Shown: piece after piece, positions 7,936-18,223 of the stretch
How the letters are laid out: each line of letters starts with the position of its first letter
Numbering within the stretch: position 1 is the stretch's first letter
DNA from: a virus
Length of the DNA stretch: 33,654 bases
IMG/VR virus record: IMGVR_UViG_3300044294_000370
Location: 1-33,654 of that record
Reading direction: 5' to 3' (one strand)
Notes under the pieces: generated by a model
Seen by the model: only the letters and a program-made list of their open reading frames with translations
Told to the model about the DNA's origin: nothing
The model's database searches: none
Translations under genes and position numbers: made by a program

Positions 7936-10458
7936 TTAACTTTCAAAACTTGAAATAATATTATTTATTACATTTTCTGTTTGAGAAGTAACATATTCTG
8001 GTTTCATTATTCCTGTGCTGGTGCCTCCTGCTGGTTTAGCTGTACTTAATATAATAGATCCCACATCATCAACATATCTTCTTAAAAGAAAGAAATCAGT
8101 ATTAATATTAGAAGATATATTTTTATCTAATATAAGTGTTAAAGATTGATAAGGAGGTATCCCCGCAGATGAAGTCAAAGACTGAGACACTTGTAATATT
8201 GTATATGTTTGAGTTTCAGTCCCTGTAAATCTAATTTCATCGTATGGTTGAGGCTTAAAATCAAGTAATATAGGATCAAATCCACTATTATTAATGTCTT
8301 GTTGTTTTTGACCAAATACATCATTTAATCCTATGTTTCCTCCTGTTCCTTTTTTAGCAAATAGTAAATTGGAATTAGAGCCTGTCATCCAAAAACTGTT
8401 TACATTTCCTGTATTCGGAGAAGGGCACTGTGTTACTTTAAAATAACTACCATCTGCTACTTGAATTAATCCATATCCTGCATAAAGACCACCACCTCTA
8501 CTTAAAGCTGCTACTCTATAAAGAGAAGAAGTTGTTGCTGATCTATCAACACATTTTAAATAAAAATCTGTAGAAAAAGAAGGATTTGTTCCGGGGAAGT
8601 AGGGATTATGAATAGCTAAATCATCCCAATTATTCCCTTCATCAATTGATTTTTGTAAAGCAAAATTTATTATAACCCCCCCTATATTTTCGAGGTTTCT
8701 AAGATTAGAATTAACCTTTAAAAATGCTTCTAAATATAATATATAGCCTGATCCTGATAGTTGTCCCAATGAACCAGTAGGTTTATATATTGAACCAGTA
8801 GATGGATTAGTTAGACCAGAAGAAGTAGTAAAGCTAGCAGATGTTCCTAATTGTATAGGAGAATTAAAATTTATTTCTTTAGGAAATGATTCAGTAATAG
8901 CATATTTGTTAATTTCAAATACTCTATTAGGTAAAAATGTAGTTGTGTAAGTATCTAATAAAGGTACAAAAGTCATTAATCTATAATCATTAACATTACT
9001 ACCTGGAGGGCTATTTAGAATATCTCCATCTGTAAAATTTATAGAGCCTGTATAATTATAACCGGAAACACCTCCATTTTCATTATATTGGGCAACTTGA
9101 GTATATATTATAGGTTTAATTTTTTTCCCTGATTTAAAAATAGGAAAAGTTCCATTTAAAGAACTCATATCAGTTCCAAATGCTTCAGGATTACTTAATT
9201 GTATTGTAGCATTTTTTCCTTCTTCAAAAGTTTGTCTTATAATACTCAAATTTACACCCTCAGAGTCAGTTACTGGTTTAATATTATTTTCGTTTTCATC
9301 TGTTATATATTTTGTACTGCTATATATCTTACTTTCTCCGCCAAAAGTTCCCCATTCTGGAAGGGTTCCTGCTAACCAATTGAATTGAGTAAAATATGTT
9401 TGAGGATTACTTACATTTGGAGTTTTGCCATATGAAATATCTCCTTCAGTATACTTGTTAAATTTAAAAGATTGAAGTTGTTTTCCTTCATATCTAGAAC
9501 TTATAACGCGTTGCGTTGTATAATTAGAATCTTGAACCGGAGCAGCAACCGCAGAACTTGAAAGTATAGTTCTTAAATTAACAGGAGTCACTTGGTTAGA
9601 ATCAGAATAATCAACATCCATATAAACAGTACTTGTTCTATTTACATAGGCATTATTAATTAAAGAATCATAATCCGAGTTAATGAATGGAGTTGTAATA
9701 TATGGTTCTAGGATGGTTTGGGCGCCTATGTCTGCTACAGGGGAGATGGATTGGGTAAATGATAAACTAGCCGTATTGATACTAAAACTATAACCAGAAA
9801 AATTAGCTATATATAATTGGTATTGTTGTCCTTCTATTGGAGTAAAAGATCCACTAAAAGTGAAAGTAGAAAGAGAAGTAGTATAACTACTATATCCCCC
9901 ACCAAAAAATTCTAAGGCTGTTCCTTGATTATTTAATAATGCTATAGCAGCATATACTCTAGTAGAATTTGAAGATCCATTCCATTGTACAGAAGCAGTA
10001 TATATTAAAGGAATATTAGGAGTATTTCCTAAGGTATATATCCCGGTAGTAGGATTAAAATAATTTAAATTATCAACAGATTCAGTAAGATTTGCAAGAT
10101 ATACTTCAGTATTAATATTCATATTAAAACTAACATTTCTACTAGCACTTACCCTATAATTCAATATCTGATTATTTGTGCTAGAAGTTATATTCGTGGT
10201 TACTGTCTGGTATAAGAAATAAGGACTATTTAAAGATGAACTTGGATATTCTGTTATAGCAACTACAGGATAATTTATAATACCTCTATCAGTAGTATTG
10301 ATTCTAATATTATCTAATTCGCGTAATGATTGATAATTATCATTGCCAAAAGCATCATATCGTGATATCTTTATATATTTTACCCCGGGCAAATTTTGTT
10401 GGGCATAAAAACTTTCATCTTTTTCACGATTAGCTAAATTATTTGGGATTGCAGCCAT
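7936..10458 (-). CDS. large virion structural protein
   Basis: 840 residues, one of the two largest proteins here. The N-terminus NNLANREKDESFYAQQNLPGVKYIKISRYDAFGNDN is well ordered. The rest is rich in Ser, Thr, Asn and Tyr with many short beta segments, as in tail or baseplate appendage proteins. No enzymatic motif is seen. It lies between the 1199-residue protein and the 215-residue virion protein, 14 nt after the former. Exact role (baseplate arm, tail fibre or connector) is not determined. Confidence 0.7.
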   Translation of the reverse strand: MAAIPNNLANREKDESFYAQQNLPGVKYIKISRYDAFGNDNYQSLRELDNIRINTTDRGIINYPVVAITEYPSSSLNSPYFLYQTVTTNITSSTNNQILNYRVSASRNVSFNMNINTEVYLANLTESVDNLNYFNPTTGIYTLGNTPNIPLIYTASVQWNGSSNSTRVYAAIALLNNQGTALEFFGGGYSSYTTSLSTFTFSGSFTPIEGQQYQLYIANFSGYSFSINTASLSFTQSISPVADIGAQTILEPYITTPFINSDYDSLINNAYVNRTSTVYMDVDYSDSNQVTPVNLRTILSSSAVAAPVQDSNYTTQRVISSRYEGKQLQSFKFNKYTEGDISYGKTPNVSNPQTYFTQFNWLAGTLPEWGTFGGESKIYSSTKYITDENENNIKPVTDSEGVNLSIIRQTFEEGKNATIQLSNPEAFGTDMSSLNGTFPIFKSGKKIKPIIYTQVAQYNENGGVSGYNYTGSINFTDGDILNSPPGSNVNDYRLMTFVPLLDTYTTTFLPNRVFEINKYAITESFPKEINFNSPIQLGTSASFTTSSGLTNPSTGSIYKPTGSLGQLSGSGYILYLEAFLKVNSNLRNLENIGGVIINFALQKSIDEGNNWDDLAIHNPYFPGTNPSFSTDFYLKCVDRSATTSSLYRVAALSRGGGLYAGYGLIQVADGSYFKVTQCPSPNTGNVNSFWMTGSNSNLLFAKKGTGGNIGLNDVFGQKQQDINNSGFDPILLDFKPQPYDEIRFTGTETQTYTILQVSQSLTSSAGIPPYQSLTLILDKNISSNINTDFFLLRRYVDDVGSIILSTAKPAGGTSTGIMKPEYVTSQTENVINNIISSFES

Positions 10459-10472
10459 TAAATTACATGTAT

Positions 10473-13400
10473 TTATATACTAGTTCCAGTGTGGTCATAT
10501 AATAAATATATTTCTCCTTGATTTGGTGAAGTATTTTGGTTAAGAAAATTATCGGCGGGTATCAAGCTTGTGCTATAAACAGACGCAGTGTAAAATAATG
10601 CTAGTGTACTGGGGTTTAAAAATGGATTTCCACCATTTAGATCCCCATCTGTAACTAATAAACGTGAGCCACTTAATTCTCCATTATAAAATTCTATTTG
10701 AGAAGATTGTGTAAAAGGAACAGAGCCACTAGTTCCTATATTAGTTCCACTCCATCTTTGAGTTACGCTGAAATTATAATTAGAAGGTAATAAAACACTT
10801 GAAGTCTGTCCATTTAAGTTAGGGAAAGATCCGGCATTACTTCCTGTTACTATGTACATTTGAATGCTTGATCCTGATACTAATATGTTTTGGAACGTAA
10901 AAGGTGTATTCCAAGCAATGTTATTACTTCCACTTCCTTGTACTGCTATAGGAGTTCTAGTAACTACTTGAGGAACAGGGTATTTATTTCTTTCTAATAA
11001 ATGTTGTTTAATCACAATACCAGCCGATAATCCAGATCTAGCAGGGGTAAAATCTTTAATCATTTTAAATAAAGAATTATCAAAATATTTGATAAGTCTT
11101 ATATAATCATTTATATTGTAATTATAAACATATTTTTGAAAATAATTATTTCGTAAAATGTCTAAATCAGGATATGATTGAGCTGATGAAGACACTAACC
11201 TAGGATCACCAATATATTCTCCTATATCAATAAATCCAATTTGTGAACTAATATCATCATTTATTTCATTTTGTGGTGAAAATGCTACTTCGATATAGTT
11301 TATGTCTTTAGTATAACTTTGGCTAATTGCATAATCTTGTTGTATAGACCTAAATGGAGATAAAATTGTATTATCGGGAATATTAGCCAAGCTACTACTG
11401 TGTGGTAATGTAATATCCTGTAATTTAATTTTATTAGCTACGGGATTTTTTATACCAACAGGGGGTTGATCAAAGAATATAGATTGTGTATTAGGAACAA
11501 ATACTGGGGTAGTATTAAAATTAAAATTACTATTGCTTGTAAACGATGATGTAGTAGCCCAAGATCCTGTTACTTTGGGATGCATTGAAGTTGAACCAGT
11601 ATATAGTTCTCCACCTAAAGATGCTCTAAAAGCAAGTTGATTTGGTCCTTGATTTATTCCATTTCCTTTAATGGAATTAGGATTCATTACATAATCGTCA
11701 AATACACTTTCGTTTATTGCTGTATTGTAATATCTAATTTCTTGAAATGAGCCTGAAAATCTGTTATAATTAGCTAAACTAGATGATCCAAAAAATGAAG
11801 TATTTGTAGCTGTCCAAATCGAATTATCTCCAGCAACTGAACTAGAAGCTTGAAATCCTAATTGATTTCCATCATACCCACTATATATTGAATTTTTAGA
11901 ATATAATGTAAAATTACTACCACTAGTTAACATAACTGACCACCAATCTCCATTAAAGAAAGGTAAATATACACTAGCTGAAGCATTTAAACTTGCTGTA
12001 TTAGGTAAAAAATCTAGTTTTGCGTATTGGTAATATGGATCTATTGGATCTGCACTACTAGATATAAAAGAAGAAGTAGTATATCCTGATCCTGTATAAG
12101 TTAAAATAATAGTAGCCTGACCACTAGACCCTGAGATTAACCATAAACTTTGAGATCTAGGTATATTAGATGTAGGTAGTCCATTAGTTCTAAATCTAAA
12201 CATCAAGATTGCAGGAATATTATTGGTTGCTCCCCAGTTTGAATTTAACTGCCAGGAAGATGAGATAAAATTATTTCCATCTTGCTTATAAGTATAATTG
12301 TATTGATCATACCAATAATCCCAATCACTTGAATTATCTTTATCTTTACCTCCGTATTCGTTTATTCTTAATATAGTATCGGGAATACCATATAATGTTA
12401 TAATTGCTCTTAGACCTTCTATAGTACCTTTTTTCTTTAAAAGATAAGGTAAATTGTGATATATTCTTTTATATATTGATTTATTTACATCATCAACGGG
12501 TTGTAAAGAACCAGTAGCAGAAGCAGTAACATATGTTGTAATATATTCAAATCCTGTTGGAGCAGGTGAAGAAGGTGTGGTATAAGGTAAATTATATAAA
12601 CTGCCTGAGGGAGTGATACCAATTAAAGCAGCATATAGATCGTCTGTTGAAAAATTATTTTGGTATATTTTAATACCTAAATCGCGCAATATATCTGCTA
12701 CTAAATCTTTAGATACACCATAGTTTAATCGGTTATCAGCATTGTATTTCTCGGTAACCCCCTGTAAATAAGAAAATACATTATCAAAATGTTGACCTAT
12801 CATTTCAATAAACAACTCGTATTGTGCGTTGCTTGGATCGTCTCTTAGATAAGAAGGAATAGCATTTACTAAAGCATTGTTATTTTCTCTATCGTATAAT
12901 TCTGCTACAGCAGATTGAGATACAAACCAATCATACCCTGCCCCAGGATTAGCTGTAGAAGCATTTGTGTATAGGGGTGTACTATTTGTTTTAGGCCAAG
13001 CTGTTGACCCTGATTCATAGTATAAGTAATATTCATAACCATCAAAATTGGTTATAATTTCATCTATTTTTGATTGGTATATTACATTATTAGAATTTAA
13101 ACCATTGGTAGATAAGCTAGCACTATAAGTATATTGTTCTATTAAGGCTAGCTTATAATAAAAATTTTCTAGGCGAGTTTGAGCAGAAGAGAAATGAATA
13201 AAATTATCGTAGCTAGAATAGTCTACATTTAATTCAACATTGCTTTCTGCCAATAAACTATTTAATTGGTATCTTAAACTTCCTGATCCTGTAGCGGATG
13301 TTGTAGCTGTTAGAGAAGAAAGACTAGCATATTGTGTATAATTATTAATTTGATCTGATATGGATAAATTATAATTTGGTCCTTTTAAGGGGATATTATC

Positions 13401-14072
13401 ATCTTCAATATTAAATACAGGAGTAATACTGATATTGTAAGCTACAGATTCTGCTACTTGAACTGTAATCCAACATTCACTTTTTAAATCAAATTGTAAA
13501 GGGAGGGGTTCATATAGTTTTATTAAAACTGTAGGATCATTTATATTAGTATTATCTAATAAAATATTATTAGCTATTACTAAATTATTATTATCAAAAT
13601 TTAAATAAAAATCTAAATATCCCTGATTAGATAATTGAATTTCTCTAGTAAAATTAGCTGCACTATTTACTACTTCCAAATTTGGAATATCAGTAGTATT
13701 AAGTCTTATTTCGGTTCTATTAGAACTGATTTGATCAATATAATATTTGTTTAAAGCAGATGATCCTAAACGGGGGCTTAGAAAATTATATAAAGTATTA
13801 TATTGCCCTTCTGTGTATCCAAAAGATTTCAAGTCTGCTTCTGGGTCTATTATTACTTGATTATCTAAAAGGGTATATTGTTTATAGCCAATTGTATTTC
13901 CATATAATATATCTTTATCTAAATTATATATAAAATATTCTATATAATCATTTTCTGGATTAAAAGATGTCAAAAGTGTATTAGATAATATTAAAGAATT
14001 ATCCTTTGAAGAGTATTCTTGTAACTCAAAAGTAGTAGGATCAATACTTTGTATATTAACTATTTCCGTCAT
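10473..14072 (-). CDS. giant tail/baseplate protein with LamG-like insert
   Basis: 1199 residues. The middle (about 520-570) has the motif YHNLPYLLKKKGT..GLRAIITLYGIP, which I associate with baseplate-linked proteins of T4-like marine phages. Residues about 600-800 resemble a concanavalin/LamG beta sandwich (SLWLISGSSG, FNGDWWSVMLTSGS, FQEIRYYNTAINES), a fold that often binds glycans. It overlaps the preceding 134-residue gene by 17 nt, so translation is probably coupled. Receptor contact is inferred from the LamG-like part. Confidence 0.7.
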   Translation of the reverse strand: MTEIVNIQSIDPTTFELQEYSSKDNSLILSNTLLTSFNPENDYIEYFIYNLDKDILYGNTIGYKQYTLLDNQVIIDPEADLKSFGYTEGQYNTLYNFLSPRLGSSALNKYYIDQISSNRTEIRLNTTDIPNLEVVNSAANFTREIQLSNQGYLDFYLNFDNNNLVIANNILLDNTNINDPTVLIKLYEPLPLQFDLKSECWITVQVAESVAYNISITPVFNIEDDNIPLKGPNYNLSISDQINNYTQYASLSSLTATTSATGSGSLRYQLNSLLAESNVELNVDYSSYDNFIHFSSAQTRLENFYYKLALIEQYTYSASLSTNGLNSNNVIYQSKIDEIITNFDGYEYYLYYESGSTAWPKTNSTPLYTNASTANPGAGYDWFVSQSAVAELYDRENNNALVNAIPSYLRDDPSNAQYELFIEMIGQHFDNVFSYLQGVTEKYNADNRLNYGVSKDLVADILRDLGIKIYQNNFSTDDLYAALIGITPSGSLYNLPYTTPSSPAPTGFEYITTYVTASATGSLQPVDDVNKSIYKRIYHNLPYLLKKKGTIEGLRAIITLYGIPDTILRINEYGGKDKDNSSDWDYWYDQYNYTYKQDGNNFISSSWQLNSNWGATNNIPAILMFRFRTNGLPTSNIPRSQSLWLISGSSGQATIILTYTGSGYTTSSFISSSADPIDPYYQYAKLDFLPNTASLNASASVYLPFFNGDWWSVMLTSGSNFTLYSKNSIYSGYDGNQLGFQASSSVAGDNSIWTATNTSFFGSSSLANYNRFSGSFQEIRYYNTAINESVFDDYVMNPNSIKGNGINQGPNQLAFRASLGGELYTGSTSMHPKVTGSWATTSSFTSNSNFNFNTTPVFVPNTQSIFFDQPPVGIKNPVANKIKLQDITLPHSSSLANIPDNTILSPFRSIQQDYAISQSYTKDINYIEVAFSPQNEINDDISSQIGFIDIGEYIGDPRLVSSSAQSYPDLDILRNNYFQKYVYNYNINDYIRLIKYFDNSLFKMIKDFTPARSGLSAGIVIKQHLLERNKYPVPQVVTRTPIAVQGSGSNNIAWNTPFTFQNILVSGSSIQMYIVTGSNAGSFPNLNGQTSSVLLPSNYNFSVTQRWSGTNIGTSGSVPFTQSSQIEFYNGELSGSRLLVTDGDLNGGNPFLNPSTLALFYTASVYSTSLIPADNFLNQNTSPNQGEIYLLYDHTGTSI

Positions 14073-14460
14073 TAGGTAAAGATAAATTTAAAGAGGATAA
14101 TTGTGTATTGGAAATTTCTAAAAGTTGTTTTTGAAGTAAGCTATTCTGTTCTCTTAATTGATCTATTTCACTAGTTAAAGATGCTATTAAAGGGTTATCT
14201 ATATCTCCTCCAATATATTCTTTACTAGTTTGTATAAGATACTCATGAGAATTTATTTGGCCAAGTTTAGGTATATCAAAAAATAGTTTTTGGTATTGAC
14301 TAAAAAATTGATTAATTTGAGTATTGATAGAAGGAGTAGTAGCAGCTATGGCCTCTACACTAGGAGCAAAAGCTAATTGAGTAAATTGGGTATTGATTAC
14401 TCTACTATATTGATTTCTGTCATATATAGTTTTAGTTAAATTTATTATTTCTTTTGCCAT
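14056..14460 (-). CDS. small structural protein with C-terminal coiled coil
   Basis: 134 residues. The N-terminal half is Thr/Gln-rich; residues about 95-120 (SEIDQLREQNSLLQKQLLEI) have heptad spacing typical of a coiled coil. The start overlaps the upstream stop by one base (TAATG) and the end overlaps the giant protein's start by 17 nt. That placement suggests it assembles with one of those two. No family is recognised. Confidence 0.65.
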   Translation of the reverse strand: MAKEIINLTKTIYDRNQYSRVINTQFTQLAFAPSVEAIAATTPSINTQINQFFSQYQKLFFDIPKLGQINSHEYLIQTSKEYIGGDIDNPLIASLTSEIDQLREQNSLLQKQLLEISNTQLSSLNLSLPNDGNS

Positions 14461-15587
14461 TACCCATTAACAACTTTAAAGCTATAATTATCATCAAATA
14501 CTATTGTTGATCCTTGAATTGTAGTTTGAATTAAAACAGTATAATACCTTTCAGGTTCTAATCCGTTCATATATAATTTAAAATAACTTCCTGATGCATC
14601 ACAACTTAATTTAGTATATGTTGTGTCGAAATCTATAACCATTTCGTTAGTATCCAAGTCTTTTATAGCATAATATGATTCTGCTGGTAAAGCGTAGTTA
14701 GTTATATAAATAGAAGATGTTTGCCATACCTTTGGGGGATATGTTGGTCTTGCATTTACACGAAAAATATTAACACTTTGATCATAAAACACCCCAGGAT
14801 TTTGGGCTAATAAAATAGTAGCAGGATTAGTAATTAACACTGTTAAACTACCTGTATTATATACTGAATCATCCCATTTAAATTCTAAGCAGGGAGGATA
14901 TATAGTATAAGTATCTCTAGAGAAATATTTTAAAGTTACTTGTTCATTAATGCTGTTTACAAATTCTTGAGATTCTGTTTGCCTAACTATAAACCCATAA
15001 TTATTCCAACTTCCACTATTCCATTTTTCTACTATAGATTTAACATTAAAGCTTAAATCTAAGTCTGAATAGTATGAAAATATATTTGTAGCTTGAGAAC
15101 CAGTCCACCATACCCCACCTCCTGAAGAACTAGGATTAGTAGATAAATTATATGAACCTGTTTGTCCTGTTGAAAAATCAGCAGTAGCCCAAGCATTGCT
15201 TCCTGAGTAGAATCTCCAAATCCACGATACACCATTTTGAGTTTCAGGATTATTTAAATAACGCCCTGTACCCATATTCCATATTTGAGCAACAGCATTA
15301 GCTGCTACTGCTGTAGTACCAGATAATCCACCATCATTAGCTACAAAAAGCTTAAGATTAGCTGCCCAACTTGCTGTTCCTATTAAAGAAGCACTTACAT
15401 ATGTAATTTCATCAGAATCAAATTGGACTAAAAAACGAGAAGCTTGAGGATATTCTCCATTTGTTTCTGTAACTCCTATTTTAAAATTAGTAGATGCTTC
15501 TAGGATTTCGTCTATTCCTGTATTCATGGCAGGATAAGCCGAATATAATGTGGCGTCTTGAGAAGGGAATATTTTATATACTGCCAT
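14460..15587 (-). CDS. virion protein with DNRLRE-like beta domain
   Basis: 375 residues. The N-terminus MAVYKIFPSQDATLYSAYP followed by DEILEAS matches the opening pattern of DNRLRE-type beta-sandwich domains (positions 1-35), and strand patterns such as SRFLVQFD continue it. The C-terminal ~100 residues look like an Ig-like fold (PARPTYPPKVW region to ERYYTVLIQT). It follows the gp6-like gene by 9 nt and is coupled to the 134-residue gene by TAATG. A baseplate or fibre-connector role is inferred from position. Confidence 0.65.
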   Translation of the reverse strand: MAVYKIFPSQDATLYSAYPAMNTGIDEILEASTNFKIGVTETNGEYPQASRFLVQFDSDEITYVSASLIGTASWAANLKLFVANDGGLSGTTAVAANAVAQIWNMGTGRYLNNPETQNGVSWIWRFYSGSNAWATADFSTGQTGSYNLSTNPSSSGGGVWWTGSQATNIFSYYSDLDLSFNVKSIVEKWNSGSWNNYGFIVRQTESQEFVNSINEQVTLKYFSRDTYTIYPPCLEFKWDDSVYNTGSLTVLITNPATILLAQNPGVFYDQSVNIFRVNARPTYPPKVWQTSSIYITNYALPAESYYAIKDLDTNEMVIDFDTTYTKLSCDASGSYFKLYMNGLEPERYYTVLIQTTIQGSTIVFDDNYSFKVVNG

Positions 15588-15596
15588 TTTATGTTA

Positions 15597-17456
15597 TTAT
15601 AAAGGTACTACTCTGCCTTGAATATCTGTATTTGGGTATTTTACTTCGAATATCATAGGATCAAGTGAAGGATAAACTACATTGTTTTTTGTAGCTTCTA
15701 TGGCATCATATGAGTATTGACTATATCCTAAACTTGTGCCTACTTTATTTGTAATTTCTATGTTTTTAACTGTTTGTACACCTTCAATCCTATCCAATAA
15801 AGCATATATATCTCTAAGGATTATAGGTTGATTAATTTGCCATTTATCTATTGCAAAATAATCTTGCAATGCTATTATACATTGAGTTAATACTTCATTT
15901 GAATTATAATTAGGTAATACTATAATATCAAAATTCACACCAATATTAACAATAAAAGCATCTTTTATAGTAATAGAATCATTTATCATTCTATACAAAG
16001 ACAAATATGTTTGTATATTTTGTTTTAGCGCGGGAGAAGTAGTAGTTAATTTTTTATCAAGATCATAAGATAAAACATATAAATCTAATACTCCTAAAGC
16101 TTTTCCTGATGATACAGATTGTGCTTTTGTAGGTTCAATATATGCTTTTGATACAACACCATATTTAGCAGGCATAGATAATGTTCTTACTAAATAATCA
16201 TCTTGTGTTACATTACGTAATTGTGTTGCAAAATTTGCAGAAGCATTTTGTCTAATTTCTTCTATTGTATCTCCATCCCCTCCACCATCAGCGGCCGCTG
16301 GATTATTTGCAACTAATGAATTTATAACAATATTAGCTGTGTTTACATTTAAATTATTATTTAAAAATTGTATGTTTCCTGATAAGCTAGTTAAGTTATT
16401 TGCGGGGATGTTTGATTCTACTCCCCCACCTGTTAAATATCTAACAGTTAATGTTGTTTGGGAAGGAGCGATTCCGTATGTTTTTGTAAATAAGAAGTTT
16501 GAGGGAGAATAAGCTGCTGTAAGTTTATCCTTTTCAAATGGTAATCCTATACCCACATTGTCTGGATTTGGGGTTATTTCTTCATCTGTATCTGTTGCGC
16601 TTCCGGCACCAAATTGTATTTGCAATGATCCTGTATTTATGACCCTTGTAACAAATCTTCTTTGAACTTGTTCTAGCTTTAAAAGATAAGGAGCATCCCC
16701 AGAATATTGGGATAGATTAGGGTCATTTATGTTAGTATTTTTAATACTATTAAATATAGTTTCTTGGGCTAAATAATCAACTTCATACCATTCATTGCTA
16801 TCTGTATCAAATATATCTAAAACTCCTATAATTCTATCTGCATTTATTGTAACAGTGGAAAATTGTTGAGGGGTCCCAAAGGAAAATTGAGTAGTATTTA
16901 TAGTTCCTGATGTAGCTTTTCTAGTCTTTTTTAAAAGATAAAAAGTAGGATTATTAGAATTATCAACACTATATATAACAGCTTCTGTAGGATCTCCTGA
17001 GCTGGATACTGAAAAATCTACAGGATCTTCTATGATAAAAAATGTGTTGGGAAATGTAGGGGATGAAATTGTTGAATTTCCTCCAATAAATAAAGAATAA
17101 TTATAATCTGGAATGTAAGTTGGTGCTGATAGTATGGCGGGAACCTGTTGATAAAAATCAATATTTGTTGTGGCAACTTGGGTTACATTTGGTTTATAAC
17201 CAAACATATATGCTAATTCATACAAATTATTTGGTTGACGAGCATATTGTAAAAATGTTTCTTGAATTTGATTATCAAGATAAAAAGATAAAACATCACC
17301 TACATAAGCAGCCATCTCCATAAACATCATACCAGGCGAGGCTGGTGTGAAATCATTATATGTTGTTGGGAAATAGGTTTTGGCATAGTCTATCAGACTA
17401 GTTCTAAATTCACCAAAATCTCGGTTTATGTATCGTATGTTTTTTCTTTGTGCCAT
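15597..17456 (-). CDS. baseplate wedge protein, T4 gp6-like (baseplate J family)
   Basis: 619 residues, close to T4 gp6 (660). The N-terminal block (NRDFGEFRTSLIDYAKTYFP...SPGMMFMEMAAYVGDVLSFYLDNQIQE) is the conserved signature of gp6/gpJ wedge proteins. A central segment (about 395-430, GGDGDTIEEIRQNASANF and RNVTQDDYLVRTL) is also typical of the family. In T4, gp6 dimers join neighbouring wedges and form the inner baseplate ring. It lies directly after the gp25-like gene and shares one base with it (TAATG). Confidence 0.92.
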   Translation of the reverse strand: MAQRKNIRYINRDFGEFRTSLIDYAKTYFPTTYNDFTPASPGMMFMEMAAYVGDVLSFYLDNQIQETFLQYARQPNNLYELAYMFGYKPNVTQVATTNIDFYQQVPAILSAPTYIPDYNYSLFIGGNSTISSPTFPNTFFIIEDPVDFSVSSSGDPTEAVIYSVDNSNNPTFYLLKKTRKATSGTINTTQFSFGTPQQFSTVTINADRIIGVLDIFDTDSNEWYEVDYLAQETIFNSIKNTNINDPNLSQYSGDAPYLLKLEQVQRRFVTRVINTGSLQIQFGAGSATDTDEEITPNPDNVGIGLPFEKDKLTAAYSPSNFLFTKTYGIAPSQTTLTVRYLTGGGVESNIPANNLTSLSGNIQFLNNNLNVNTANIVINSLVANNPAAADGGGDGDTIEEIRQNASANFATQLRNVTQDDYLVRTLSMPAKYGVVSKAYIEPTKAQSVSSGKALGVLDLYVLSYDLDKKLTTTSPALKQNIQTYLSLYRMINDSITIKDAFIVNIGVNFDIIVLPNYNSNEVLTQCIIALQDYFAIDKWQINQPIILRDIYALLDRIEGVQTVKNIEITNKVGTSLGYSQYSYDAIEATKNNVVYPSLDPMIFEVKYPNTDIQGRVVPL

Positions 17457-17863
17457 TATGTGAATGTTATTGATATTTCGTCATTTATACCCGTATTTAC
17501 AATGTTATACGTTAATATAACAGTGGCTTCATATGTATCCGGGTTTCCGGTTACTTCTAAATCTTGAACGAGCACATTTGGAAAAAACGCAGTTAATTGT
17601 GCTTGAATATCTTGTTTTAAAAAATCTAAATTTCCACTTGTAATTTGTTCAAAAACAAAAGCTCTTAAATTGGCACCGAAATTTGAATTTAAATATCTTT
17701 CGGTTTTATTTGTTAAAAAAAAATTTATTAGATTATTTCTAACAGCATCTTTTGTAGTATATGTTGTTTTAAAAACAGCAGGAGCATTAAAAGGAATAGC
17801 TATTCCAACCCCTGTTCCGGGTTTGGTATCTATAGGGAATATTCTTTTTGCTCCGAATGCCAT
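17456..17863 (-). CDS. baseplate wedge protein, T4 gp25-like (GPW_gp25)
   Basis: 135 residues, the same size as T4 gp25. The core AVRNNLINFFLTNKTERYLNSNFG and the following FVFEQI match the gp25/GpW family, which seeds sheath polymerisation and clamps wedge components. The C-terminus ends in a beta hairpin (TVILTYNIVNTG) as in homologs. It is coupled by TAATG overlaps to both the 114-residue gene and the gp6-like gene. Confidence 0.92.
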   Translation of the reverse strand: MAFGAKRIFPIDTKPGTGVGIAIPFNAPAVFKTTYTTKDAVRNNLINFFLTNKTERYLNSNFGANLRAFVFEQITSGNLDFLKQDIQAQLTAFFPNVLVQDLEVTGNPDTYEATVILTYNIVNTGINDEISITFT

Positions 17864-18207
17864 TATTTATTCATTAAGTTCATTATTTGATCTAAACCAA
17901 CACTTCCATCAGGCAATGCTCCGTTTACTGTGTCTGTAGATTTGGGTTGAAATTGGCCGGCGTATGCTGAGGTAGCTACTGTCCCCTGTTGCATTTCTCC
18001 TAATATACCAGAAAACATATTTCTGCGTTCTTGAGCAGTTAATTGTTTTGGTTTTTCAATATAAGGCTGTGCATATGTATCTCTAACAGATTCATTTACG
18101 ATTGTCTTTGGAGAACGAACTGCTTCGAGAAGAATATCCTTAAGTTCTTCTTGGATAGCTTCTCTTACAGCTTCTTTAATGATTTTTTTAAAGTCTTGGG
18201 TTTTCAT
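17863..18207 (-). CDS. small protein with amphipathic N-terminal helix
   Basis: 114 residues. The first ~30 (MKTQDFKKIIKEAVREAIQE...LLEAVRS) form a long charged helix strikingly like the T4 capsid-targeting N-terminus; the rest is flexible with a short C-terminal helix (LDQIMNLMNK). The IKE triplet is at residues 10-12. It sits upstream of and overlaps gp25 by TAATG. Virion packaging, core or chaperone roles are possible; none is shown by a domain. Confidence 0.7.
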   Translation of the reverse strand: MKTQDFKKIIKEAVREAIQEELKDILLEAVRSPKTIVNESVRDTYAQPYIEKPKQLTAQERRNMFSGILGEMQQGTVATSAYAGQFQPKSTDTVNGALPDGSVGLDQIMNLMNK

Positions 18208-18209
18208 GA

Positions 18210-18218
18210 TTATAAATA
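18210..18218 (-). promoter_or_regulatory. TATTTATAA element before the 114-residue gene
   Basis: The coding strand reads TATTTATAA only 2 nt before the ATG at 18207. If it is a -10 box, transcription would start inside the gene, so an AT-rich translation leader is equally possible. Confidence 0.25.
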
Positions 18219-18223
18219 TTAAA